Source: HGM04593 sp045636545 (GTDB lineage Bacteria > Bacteroidota > Bacteroidia > Bacteroidales > Bacteroidaceae). From it: 64,000 nt of DNA. A program made the translations under genes and the position numbers. Of the stretch, positions 51,713 through 59,851 are shown in pieces; the stretch's first letter is position 1; each line of letters begins with the position of its first letter. The notes under the pieces were generated by a model. It searched no databases and was not told the DNA's origin. It worked only from the letters and a program-made list of their open reading frames with translations. The stretch lies in NCBI GenBank assembly GCA_045636545.1, contig JAZTXR010000050.1, positions 1 through 64,000 on the forward strand. The letters run 5' to 3'.

Positions 51713-53521
51713 ATGAAACATCTAAAAGGATTATTTACAGCACTTTTATTATTGTGTTGCATGGGAACTGTGAAAGCAGAAGAGGTGACAATCGACGGCA
51801 TCAGGTACGATGTTATTACTAAAGCAAAAAAAGCAACAGTAATTAAGGGAGGCAATTATTCCGGGGAGATTGTTATACCAAGCGAAATAACACACAACGG
51901 AGTGACATGCAGAGTAACAAGCATTGGAGGTAGTGCGTTCTATAATTGCAGAGGCCTTACCGGCATTGAAATCCCAAACAGCGTAACAAGCATTGGAGAC
52001 GAGGCGTTCTATAATTGTACTGGCCTTACAAGCATTGAAATACCAAACAGTGTTACAAGCATTGGAAAATATACGTTCCAATATTGCTCCGGCCTTACTA
52101 GCATTGAAATCCCTAACAGCGTTACAAGCATTGGACGTCATGCGTTCTATGGTTGCACAGGCCTTACAAGCATTGAAATACCAAACAGCGTAACAAGCAT
52201 TGGAGAGGTGGCGTTCTATAATTGCAGAGGCCTTACCAGCATTGAAATACCAAACAGTGTTACAAACATTGGAAAATATGCGTTCCAATATTGCTCCGGC
52301 CTTACAAGCATTGAAATCCCAAGCAGTGTTACAAGCATTGGAAATGGAGCGTTCCAATATTGCTCCGGCCTTACAAGCTTTGAAATTCCTAACAGCATAA
52401 CAAGCATTGGAGATGAAGCGTTCGAGGGTTGCACCGGCCTTACAAGCATTACAATACCTAACAGCGTTACAAGCATTGGAACTGAGGCGTTCTATAATTG
52501 CAAAAGCCTTACAAGCATTGAAATTCCAAACAGCGTAACAAGCATTGGAAGCTCTGCATTCAGTAGTTGCACCGGCCTTACAAGCATTGAAATCCCGAAC
52601 AGCGTTACAACTATTGGAAGTGCTGCGTTCGCTGGTTGCTCCGGCCTTACAAACATTGTAATCCCTAACAGCGTAACAAGCATTGGAGGTTGGGCGTTCT
52701 CAGATTGTACCGGCCTTACAAACATTATAATCCCCAATAGCGTTACAAGCATTGGAAGCTCTGCGTTCTATGGCTGTACCGGCCTTGAAACAGCAACAAT
52801 AGGAAGTGGTGTGAAAAACATTTATTCAGTAGCATTTGCAAAATGTGAAAATCTTGCAGATGTTTATTGCCTTGCGACAACGGTGCCGTCGACAAGTAGC
52901 GATGCTTTCAATGAGTCTTACCCCGAGTATATGACACTGCATGTGCCTACCGAGGCTATAAACAGCTATAAGACAACTGCGCCGTGGAGCAGTTTCGGAA
53001 CTATTGTTACACTCGACGGGGAAGATTATGTTGAGCCCGAAGTAAAAGTTTGCGCTACACCTGTAATATCATATAGCAACGGCAAAATTGAAATTGAATG
53101 TGAAACAGAGGGTGCAGAGTTTATAACAACTGTCACAAACAATTATGCAAAAAATTACTACAGCAACAAATTTGAACTATCGGCAACATACGACATCTGC
53201 GTTTATGCAATGGCAACAGGTCACGAAAATTCGGAGACAGTCAACGCGACACTCTGTTGGATTGAATGTGAGTGCACCGCAGATGATACTGGCATTATCA
53301 ATATCCCGGCAAAAGCAGCACTTGTAACATCAAATGGCGGTGTATTGTCAATCTGTTGCCAGCTTGACGGCGAGGAGGTTGCTGTCTACACAACCGACGG
53401 TGTGCTCGTTGGCGCAGCAACAATCGAAAACAGCACGGCAACAGTTACAACAGGCCTTTCAAAAGGCGACATTGCAATAGTAAAAATTGGAGAAAAGAGC
53501 ATAAAGGTCGCTGTCAATTAA
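51713..53521 (+). CDS. BspA-like leucine-rich-repeat (LRR_5) surface protein with T9SS-like tail
   Basis: This 602-residue exported protein has a signal peptide (residues 1-22, GTVKA) followed by a short beta lead-in. Twelve consecutive 23-residue repeats with the core GLTSIEIPNSVTSIG-x2-AF follow, and then a degenerate thirteenth (GLETATIGSG). This is the BspA/TpLRR type, usually involved in adhesion to host or other bacteria. The region after the repeats has a beta-sandwich and a possible sorting domain (VAVYTTDGVLVG... KSIKVAVN), suggesting T9SS export. The repeat region is near-identical even at DNA level, unlike typical older LRR arrays. The gene is monocistronic with a terminator behind it. 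Confidence 0.9.
   Translation: MKHLKGLFTALLLLCCMGTVKAEEVTIDGIRYDVITKAKKATVIKGGNYSGEIVIPSEITHNGVTCRVTSIGGSAFYNCRGLTGIEIPNSVTSIGDEAFYNCTGLTSIEIPNSVTSIGKYTFQYCSGLTSIEIPNSVTSIGRHAFYGCTGLTSIEIPNSVTSIGEVAFYNCRGLTSIEIPNSVTNIGKYAFQYCSGLTSIEIPSSVTSIGNGAFQYCSGLTSFEIPNSITSIGDEAFEGCTGLTSITIPNSVTSIGTEAFYNCKSLTSIEIPNSVTSIGSSAFSSCTGLTSIEIPNSVTTIGSAAFAGCSGLTNIVIPNSVTSIGGWAFSDCTGLTNIIIPNSVTSIGSSAFYGCTGLETATIGSGVKNIYSVAFAKCENLADVYCLATTVPSTSSDAFNESYPEYMTLHVPTEAINSYKTTAPWSSFGTIVTLDGEDYVEPEVKVCATPVISYSNGKIEIECETEGAEFITTVTNNYAKNYYSNKFELSATYDICVYAMATGHENSETVNATLCWIECECTADDTGIINIPAKAALVTSNGGVLSICCQLDGEEVAVYTTDGVLVGAATIENSTATVTTGLSKGDIAIVKIGEKSIKVAVN
51953..52780 (+). repeat. Array of twelve 69-bp units inside the LRR gene
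   Basis: Units start at GGCCTTAC and keep the phase of 23 codons from 51953 to 52780. Many are identical over long runs, including AACAGCGTTACAAGCATTGG-type segments. Such homogeneity allows copy-number change by slippage or recombination without breaking the reading frame. Confidence 0.9.
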
Positions 53522-53545
53522 TAAAACAAAAACATGACAACTCAA

Positions 53546-53576
53546 GAGCGGAGGGGTGGTTTGTACCCTTCCGCTC
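53546..53576 (+). terminator. Terminator of the LRR gene
   Basis: GAGCGGA plus GGGT pairs with ACCC plus TCCGCTC, with one internal mismatch. The flanks ACATGA and TCATGT extend the pairing. It lies 24 bases after the stop codon. Confidence 0.7.
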
Positions 53577-53638
53577 ATGTGTTATGCATCGGTAGTATCA
53601 ATATCTCCTCTTTTATACCTAAAATAAACAGAATTTAT

Positions 53639-53669
53639 TTTGCTGTCAATAATGTTTAAATTACCTTTG
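53639..53669 (+). promoter_or_regulatory. Predicted promoter of pta-ackA
   Basis: TTTG at 53639-53642, a 19-bp spacer and TACCTTTG at 53662-53669 match the Bacteroidetes primary promoter. A leader of about 70 nt remains before the pta ATG. Confidence 0.75.
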
Positions 53670-53743
53670 CATATAGTATGCCTGCGTGATAACACTCCAC
53701 AGACATAAAAAACGAATTTTTACAAAATTAAATTATTTATACT

Positions 53744-54754
53744 ATGGATGTTATTAAGAATTTGATTGAGCGCGCTCAGCAGAACAAGCAGCGCATCGTT
53801 CTCCCCGAGGGTACCGAGGAGCGTACATTGAAGGCCGCAGACAAGGCTGTTGCCGACGGCATTGCAGAGATTATTCTTCTTGGCAACAAGGAGGAGATTC
53901 TTTCACTTGCACAGCAGCATGGCCTTGCAAACATTGAGAAGGCTACAATCATCGACCCATGCAACAACCCCGATGCCGAGAAGTATGCAAACCTGCTCTT
54001 TGAGTTGCGCAAGGCAAAGGGTATGACAATGGAGGATGCACAGAAGCTCGTTTGCAACCCATTGTATCTTGGTTGCCTCATCATCAAGAACGGCGATGCC
54101 GACGGCCAGGTGGCAGGTGCACTCAACACAACAGGTAACGTATTGCGCCCTGCATTGCAGATCATCAAGACAACTCCGGGCATCAGCTGCGTAAGCGGTG
54201 CAATGATGCTCATCACAAACGCAAAGGAGTATGGCGAGGACGGCGTTCTCTTTGTTGCCGACGTTGCAGTTACTCCACAGCCCGATGCTAACCAGCTCTC
54301 ACAGATTGCAGTGTGCACAGCACAGACAGCAAAGGCCATCGCAGGCTTTGAGGAGCCACGTGTTGCAATGCTCAGCTTCTCTACAAAGGGTTCGGCAAAG
54401 CACGAGATGGTAGACAAGGTTGTTGAGGCTACACGCCTTGCACACGAACTCGACCCCGAACTGTCACTCGATGGCGAGTTGCAGGCCGATGCGGCTCTTG
54501 TTCCATTCGTAGGCCAGAGCAAGGCTCCCGGCTCAAAGGTTGCAGGCAAGGCAAACGTCCTTGTATTCCCCGACCTTGGCGCAGGCAACATCGGTTACAA
54601 GCTCGTTCAGCGCCTGGGCCATGCCGAGGCTATCGGCCCCGTACTCCAGGGTATTGCACGCCCTGTGAACGACCTTTCACGCGGTTGCTCAATCGAGGAC
54701 GTATACATGATGATTGCCATCACTGCAAACCAGGCTATTGCAGCAAAGAAATAA
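53744..54754 (+). CDS. pta: Phosphate acetyltransferase
   Basis: This 336-residue cytosolic enzyme interconverts acetyl-CoA and acetyl phosphate. It is the short, single-domain form (PTA_PTB), without the N-terminal DRTGG/ATPase-like extension of E. coli Pta. Signature pieces are QRIVLPEGTEERTLKAA, GALNTTGNVLRPALQII and VFPDLGAGNIGYKLVQRLG. It is followed 32 bases later by ackA. Together they make ATP from acetyl-CoA during fermentation, which fits an anaerobic gut bacterium. Confidence 0.97.
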   Translation: MDVIKNLIERAQQNKQRIVLPEGTEERTLKAADKAVADGIAEIILLGNKEEILSLAQQHGLANIEKATIIDPCNNPDAEKYANLLFELRKAKGMTMEDAQKLVCNPLYLGCLIIKNGDADGQVAGALNTTGNVLRPALQIIKTTPGISCVSGAMMLITNAKEYGEDGVLFVADVAVTPQPDANQLSQIAVCTAQTAKAIAGFEEPRVAMLSFSTKGSAKHEMVDKVVEATRLAHELDPELSLDGELQADAALVPFVGQSKAPGSKVAGKANVLVFPDLGAGNIGYKLVQRLGHAEAIGPVLQGIARPVNDLSRGCSIEDVYMMIAITANQAIAAKK

Positions 54755-54786
54755 TTAAGGTAACAAACAAATAAATATATAAAGAA

Positions 54787-55992
54787 ATGAAGATTCTTGT
54801 ATTGAACTGCGGAAGTTCATCAATCAAATATCAGCTCATTGACATTGAGTCAAAGAACGTGCTTGCAAAGGGTGGCATAGAGAAGATTGGCCTTGAGGGC
54901 TCTTTCATCAAGTTCAACCTGCCCAACGGCGAGAAGGAGACAATCTTCGCATCTATCCCCGAGCACACAATTGGTGTACGTCTCATTTTCGATATCCTTA
55001 CAAGCGAGAAGTTCGGCGCAGTAGGCTCTATCGAGGAGATTGATGCAGTAGGTCACCGCATGGTACACGGTGGTGAGAAGTTCAGCGCCTCTACACTGCT
55101 CACCGACGAGGTTCTCGAGGTGTTCGAGGCTTGCAATGACCTTGCCCCACTCCACAACCCTGCAAACCTCAAGGGTGTGAATGCCGTTAAGGAGGTTGCT
55201 CCCGAAATGCCACAGGTTGGTGTGTTCGACACAGCTTTCCACCAGACAATGCCCGACTACGCATACATGTACGCTCTCCCATATGAGCTCTATGAGCAGT
55301 ATGGCGTGCGCCGCTATGGTTTCCACGGAACATCGCACCGCTACATCACAAAGCGTGCCCTGGAGATGCTGAACATACCGGCAGAGGGCAGCAAGATAGT
55401 CACTTGCCACATTGGTAACGGCGCTTCGGTTGCTGCCGTAAAGGATGGCAAGAGCGTTGATACATCAATGGGTATGACCCCACTTGCAGGCCTCATGATG
55501 GGTACACGCAGTGGCGATGTTGACCCGGGTATTTTCCCATACGTCATGGACAAGACAGGCCTTGACATGCAGGGTATGATTGACATGCTCAACAAGAAAT
55601 CGGGCGTTGCCGGTATCACAGGCATTTCATCGGACATGCGCGAGGTGAAGGCTGCTGCCGATGAGGGCAACAAGCGTGCCCAGCTTTCAAACACAATGAA
55701 CTTCTACCGCATAAAGAAGTACATCGGTGCATACGCCGCTGCCATGGGCGGTGTTGACGTAATCATCTTTGCAGGCGGTGTGGGTGAGAACCAGGCAGAT
55801 TGCCGCGAGGCAGCACTCGAGGGTCTCGGGTTCCTTGGCGTTGAGCTTGACAAGGAGGTCAACAACAAGACACGTGGCGAAGAGGCTGTGCTCTCTACTC
55901 CAAATTCAAAGGTCAAGGTATTGCTTATCCCAACAGATGAGGAGATGATGATTGCAAGCGATACATACGAGATTGTAAAGAACATGAAGTAA
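54787..55992 (+). CDS. ackA: Acetate kinase
   Basis: This 401-residue ASKHA-fold kinase catalyses the reversible transfer of phosphate between acetyl phosphate and ADP. The N-terminal LVLNCGSSSIKYQLID is the family phosphate-binding segment. GHRMVHGGEKFS and RRYGFHGTSHRYI supply substrate residues, and MTPLAGLMMGTRSGDVDPGI and FAGGVGENQ are the later signatures. The size is standard. The operon with pta ends at a strong shared terminator. Confidence 0.98.
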   Translation: MKILVLNCGSSSIKYQLIDIESKNVLAKGGIEKIGLEGSFIKFNLPNGEKETIFASIPEHTIGVRLIFDILTSEKFGAVGSIEEIDAVGHRMVHGGEKFSASTLLTDEVLEVFEACNDLAPLHNPANLKGVNAVKEVAPEMPQVGVFDTAFHQTMPDYAYMYALPYELYEQYGVRRYGFHGTSHRYITKRALEMLNIPAEGSKIVTCHIGNGASVAAVKDGKSVDTSMGMTPLAGLMMGTRSGDVDPGIFPYVMDKTGLDMQGMIDMLNKKSGVAGITGISSDMREVKAAADEGNKRAQLSNTMNFYRIKKYIGAYAAAMGGVDVIIFAGGVGENQADCREAALEGLGFLGVELDKEVNNKTRGEEAVLSTPNSKVKVLLIPTDEEMMIASDTYEIVKNMK

Positions 55993-56006
55993 TCATTCCA
56001 AGCAAT

Positions 56007-56052
56007 AAAAACAGTAGAAGCCTTTCCGTGCGGAAAGGCTTCTACTGTTTTT
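56007..56052. terminator. Bidirectional terminator between ackA and the lipoprotein gene
   Basis: A 22-bp perfect stem (AAAACAGTAGAAGCCTTTCC... with its complement at 56031-56052) surrounds a 2-base loop. It is A-rich before and T-rich after, so it works for both convergent genes. Confidence 0.9.
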
Positions 56053-56066
56053 ATATATGACTTATT

Positions 56067-56927
56067 TTATTCCTCCACGGCAACCTCCATACTATCTGCC
56101 GCAGATGCGGTTGAGCGCGCTTCGCTCTTTTTCAGGAAATCGAGCATATAACGTGCTTCGCCAAGTAAATCCTCAACCTTCTTCACTGCAAGGATTGCGC
56201 GTGAGAGCTCATAGACCTTGCGTATGGCAGCCACATCGGCAGGGCGCAAGGTATAATTGGCCTTAGCATTCGCCCCTGAGAGTTCCACCTCTATCGGGCC
56301 CTCGGTGAGAAGAAGAAAATCGACAAGGCCTGCATCCTCGCCATATTTGTAGTCGCGGCGCTCATTGTTCACTCCAAGGTCCTTGTAGTTCCTCTCGAGG
56401 AACGGCTTGTCACACAAGACGTATGTATCGCCTGCCGACAGTTTCACACATTTGTGCCTTATGCTCTTTCCACGATAGAACGATGTGAGGTACATTGCGC
56501 CGTCCTCATGCACACTTGCACGCAGGAAGTTATTGTAGACATTCTGTGCAATAGTCTGTGAAGGCGCGGTGTAATAGCCTTTGTTCTGATAGCGTTTGTC
56601 GAAATTGAAATCGAATGTCGTCGCCAAGGAGTCGCGCGCCGCAATGAGCGACTGCAGTTCACTCTCATAAAAAGCGACATTGCGCTCGCACTCCTTTTTC
56701 ATAGCCTCGCGGCGCAGTATCTCGGCCTCACGCAGTGTCTTGTAGGCCTTTGGCGATACAATCTTTATACTGTCGAGCAGAGCACGGGTATTGTTGTAGT
56801 TACCGCTCTCATACTCCACGCGGGCGCGAGAAAGCAACTCCACGGCCGGGTCTTCAACCTTTGACACACAAGAGAAAGCAAAAAGTGCCGTAACGGCAAA
56901 CAGAACGGCTTTACCGGTTTTTATCAT
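56067..56927 (-). CDS. Lipoprotein of unknown function with coiled-coil/TPR-like N-half
   Basis: The ATG at 56927 (MIKTGK) gives 286 residues; the upstream in-frame codon at 56936 is TTG. A lipobox ending FAFSC marks a lipoprotein. Residues about 30-100 look like a TPR-like helix pair followed by a coiled coil (VEYESGNYNNTRALLDSI and ECERNVAFYESELQSLIAARDS). The second half is beta-rich (CVKLSAGDTYVLCDKPFLERNY). I do not recognise the family. The gene is transcribed alone toward ackA. Confidence 0.7.
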   Translation of the reverse strand: MIKTGKAVLFAVTALFAFSCVSKVEDPAVELLSRARVEYESGNYNNTRALLDSIKIVSPKAYKTLREAEILRREAMKKECERNVAFYESELQSLIAARDSLATTFDFNFDKRYQNKGYYTAPSQTIAQNVYNNFLRASVHEDGAMYLTSFYRGKSIRHKCVKLSAGDTYVLCDKPFLERNYKDLGVNNERRDYKYGEDAGLVDFLLLTEGPIEVELSGANAKANYTLRPADVAAIRKVYELSRAILAVKKVEDLLGEARYMLDFLKKSEARSTASAADSMEVAVEE

Positions 56928-57099
56928 ATTCCCCAATTATTAGATTCATACTTCTACAAAAGTAGCATTAATTATCGTTATTTGCGGCATGGCGTGACTT
57001 TTTTTGCCATCGTGGAGATTTATTGCACAGTTTTAACGGGTATCTTTTTATTTATAATGTCAAATTGAGTATCTTTACAAGCACAAAATTTACAAGACG

Positions 57100-58536
57100 A
57101 TGTATAAGCCGACAAGAGAAGAACTTTGCAAATTGCTTGACACTCCCATCTTCCGCAAGATTTCGGAGACTGCCGACGAGTTGGGCGTGGAGTGCTACGT
57201 GGTTGGCGGATATGTACGGGATATATTCCTTGAGCGCCCATCGACCGACATTGACGTGGTGGTTGTGGGCAAAGGCATTGAGATGGCGCGCGCCTTCAGC
57301 AAGAAGCTGGGCAAGGGTGCGCACCTTGCAGTCTATGCAAACTTTGGCACGGCACAGGTAAAATACAGAGAACACGAAATTGAGTTTGTGGGTGCACGCA
57401 AGGAGAGCTACAACCGCAACTCGCGCAACCCCATTGTGGAGGACGGCACATTGGAGGATGACCAGAACCGCCGCGATTTCACCATAAACGCAATGGCAAT
57501 ATGCCTGAATGCAGCCCGCTTTGGCGAACTTGTAGACCCGTTCGACGGAATGCTCGACCTTGAGGACCGCATCATAAGCACACCGTTGGAACCGGGCATA
57601 ACATTCAGCGACGACCCGCTGCGCATGATGCGTTGCATACGTTTTGCCACACAGCTGAACTTCCACATAGAGGAGGAGACCTTCCAGGCACTGTGCGACA
57701 ACAAGGAGCGAATAAAGATTATCTCGCGCGAGAGGATAAACGAGGAGCTGAACAAGATTCTGCTCTCACCAATCCCGTCGAAAGGATTCATAGAACTCGA
57801 CCGCTGCGGCCTGCTTGAAATAATATTCCCCCAACTTGCTGCAATGCAAGGCGTTGAGACACGCAACGGATATAGCCACAAGGAGATGTTCTACCACACC
57901 CTTGAGGTGCTCGACAACATAGCCAAGAACACCGATGACCTGTGGCTGCGCTGGGCAGCACTGCTGCACGACATCGGCAAGCCCAAGACCAAACGTTGGG
58001 ACCCCGTGCTCAAATGGACATTCCACAACCACAACATCGTCGGCGAGAAGATGGTGCTGAAACTGTTCCGCGACTACAAGATGCCGCAGAACGAGAAGAT
58101 GCGCTACGTGGCAAAACTGGTATCGCTGCACATGCGCCCCATTGCCATTGCCGATGACGAGGTGACCGACTCGGCCGTGCGCCGTCTGCTGTTCGACGCC
58201 GGCGACGACATCGACGACCTGATGATACTCTGCGAAGCCGACATCACCTCCAAAAACGAAGTACGCAAGAAACAGTTCCTCAACAACTTCCAGATTGTGC
58301 GCCAAAAGCTCAAGGACATTGAGGAGAAAGACCGCATACGCAATTTCCAGCCACCCGTAAACGGCGAGGAGATTATGCGCATTTTCAACCTGGCACCATG
58401 CGCAGAAGTGGGCACGCTCAAAAGCTCCGTCAAGGATGCCATACTCGATGGAGTAATCCCCAACGAACACGATGCTGCACTGCAGTACATCCTTGAGTGC
58501 GCCGCAAAGATTGGCCTTGCACCCACAAACAAGTAA
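57100..58536 (+). CDS. tRNA nucleotidyltransferase (CCA-adding) with HD domain
   Basis: This 478-residue cytosolic enzyme has the class II nucleotidyltransferase head: VVGGYVRDIF, STDIDVVVVGKG (catalytic DxD) and RRDFTINAMAI. The neck and body follow. The C-terminal HD domain has ALLHDIGKPKT. The enzyme adds or repairs the CCA end of tRNAs, and the HD part adds phosphohydrolase activity in some members. The need for it agrees with the tRNA-Arg gene here, which lacks an encoded CCA. Near-consensus TATCTTTA (57070-57077) lies 23 bases upstream of the start. The TolC gene follows 16 bases after the stop. Confidence 0.95.
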   Translation: MYKPTREELCKLLDTPIFRKISETADELGVECYVVGGYVRDIFLERPSTDIDVVVVGKGIEMARAFSKKLGKGAHLAVYANFGTAQVKYREHEIEFVGARKESYNRNSRNPIVEDGTLEDDQNRRDFTINAMAICLNAARFGELVDPFDGMLDLEDRIISTPLEPGITFSDDPLRMMRCIRFATQLNFHIEEETFQALCDNKERIKIISRERINEELNKILLSPIPSKGFIELDRCGLLEIIFPQLAAMQGVETRNGYSHKEMFYHTLEVLDNIAKNTDDLWLRWAALLHDIGKPKTKRWDPVLKWTFHNHNIVGEKMVLKLFRDYKMPQNEKMRYVAKLVSLHMRPIAIADDEVTDSAVRRLLFDAGDDIDDLMILCEADITSKNEVRKKQFLNNFQIVRQKLKDIEEKDRIRNFQPPVNGEEIMRIFNLAPCAEVGTLKSSVKDAILDGVIPNEHDAALQYILECAAKIGLAPTNK

Positions 58537-58552
58537 CACGATTAAAAAGACT

Positions 58553-59788
58553 ATGAAGAAAACCCTTTTCCTACTGAGCATCATATCAAGCATTGCCGTA
58601 GCTACGGCACAGGATATCACATACGGCCGGTACATGGAGCGTGTGTTCAACAACAACATCGCCCTCACGGCCAGGGAAATGGATATAGAGATTTCCGATG
58701 CCACCGTAGAGAGCAGCAAGGTGTACAACGACCCGAACCTGGCAATCACATACACCAACAACGAGGATTGGAGCAAAGGACTTGGACAAGGCATTGAGTT
58801 TGAGCTGGGCAAGACATTCACGTTCGGTGTGCGCCGCAGCCGCATTGACCTTGCCGAGAGCGAACGCCGACAGGCAGTTGCGCTACTGGAGGAGTATATG
58901 CGCAACTTCCGCGCCGATGCCACAATAGCCTACCTGGAGCACCTGCGTGCAAAGATGATGCTTGCCGAGGCAACGGAGATATATGGCGATATAAGCGAAG
59001 TGGCTGCAAACGACAGCCTGCGCTACCTGCGTGGCGACATTGCAAAGAGCGACTGGCTCGAGAGCCGCATGGCGCAGGGTGTTGCAAAGAACGCAATGCT
59101 TGCCGCTGAGGCCGAACTGCGGAACAGCGCCATAAAGTTGGGATATTACATGGGCGACATAAACGGTGCAGCATCGCTCAACGGCGCAGGCACACTCGAC
59201 ATTGACGACAAGGCAATGGCATTGGAAGAGTACACCCGCACGGCGCTTGAACACCGTGCCGACATTGTTGTAGCACTGGCCAACGCCGACATTGCCGTCG
59301 CTGCACAGAAGTTCAACAAGGCACAACGCCGCCCCGAGCTTGACGTTGTCCTTGGCGCCACATACAACATTGCCGACCCCAATTTCACAACCATAAAGGC
59401 CGGTGTTGGTGTTCCGCTCAAATTCTCGAGCCTGAACAAGGGTGCACGCCTACAGGACGAGCTGCTGGTAAGGCAGGCAAACGTGGAGATTGAAGAGGCA
59501 CGCCTGATGGTTGCTGCCGAGGTGATGCAGGCATACAACAATTTTGAATATGCCACCAGGCAGAGCGAGACATTCTCCGAAGCAATGCTAAACGATATGC
59601 AGCAGGTTGTGGAGAGCAAGAGAAAGGCCTACGAAATAGGCGAGATTTCATTCCTTGACTATCTCCTGGTGCAGCGCAACGAGAGCGAAATGCGCGGAGA
59701 GTATATCAACGCCCTCTTTGGCAAAGCAGCCGCCTGGGTGGAACTGCAACGCGCAGTGGGAATAGAACTGAAATTCGGAGCAAACTGA
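58553..59788 (+). CDS. TolC-family outer-membrane efflux protein
   Basis: From the ATG at 58553 (MKKTLFLLSIISSIAVATA) the product has 411 residues with a signal peptide; a longer frame overlaps cca. The body is the two-repeat, alpha-helical TolC/OEP pattern (YMERVFNNNIALTAREMDIE, AIGFE-like LGQGIEFELGKTFTFG, and a C-terminal YEIGEISFLDYLLVQRNE). It would form the outer-membrane channel of an RND, ABC or T1SS exporter. No membrane-fusion or pump gene is adjacent: the next gene is convergent and unrelated. It is co-directional with cca at a distance of 16 bases. Confidence 0.93.
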   Translation: MKKTLFLLSIISSIAVATAQDITYGRYMERVFNNNIALTAREMDIEISDATVESSKVYNDPNLAITYTNNEDWSKGLGQGIEFELGKTFTFGVRRSRIDLAESERRQAVALLEEYMRNFRADATIAYLEHLRAKMMLAEATEIYGDISEVAANDSLRYLRGDIAKSDWLESRMAQGVAKNAMLAAEAELRNSAIKLGYYMGDINGAASLNGAGTLDIDDKAMALEEYTRTALEHRADIVVALANADIAVAAQKFNKAQRRPELDVVLGATYNIADPNFTTIKAGVGVPLKFSSLNKGARLQDELLVRQANVEIEEARLMVAAEVMQAYNNFEYATRQSETFSEAMLNDMQQVVESKRKAYEIGEISFLDYLLVQRNESEMRGEYINALFGKAAAWVELQRAVGIELKFGAN

Positions 59789-59806
59789 ATAACAAACAGA
59801 CAAGAT

Positions 59807-59846
59807 ACAAATAAAAGCGATACCGGCCGGTATCGCTTTTATTTGT
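59807..59846. terminator. Bidirectional terminator (40-bp perfect palindrome)
   Basis: ACAAATAAAAGCGATACCGG is followed directly by its complement, so the stem has 20 bp and no unpaired loop bases on paper. It lies between tolC and the convergent phosphoethanolamine transferase gene. Confidence 0.9.
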
Positions 59847-59851
59847 GAGCA

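Noticed and set aside
51953..52780. Regularly spaced repeats that could be taken for a CRISPR array
   Set aside because: The unit is 69 bases, spans the whole period with no unique spacers, and is in frame with a leucine-rich-repeat protein.
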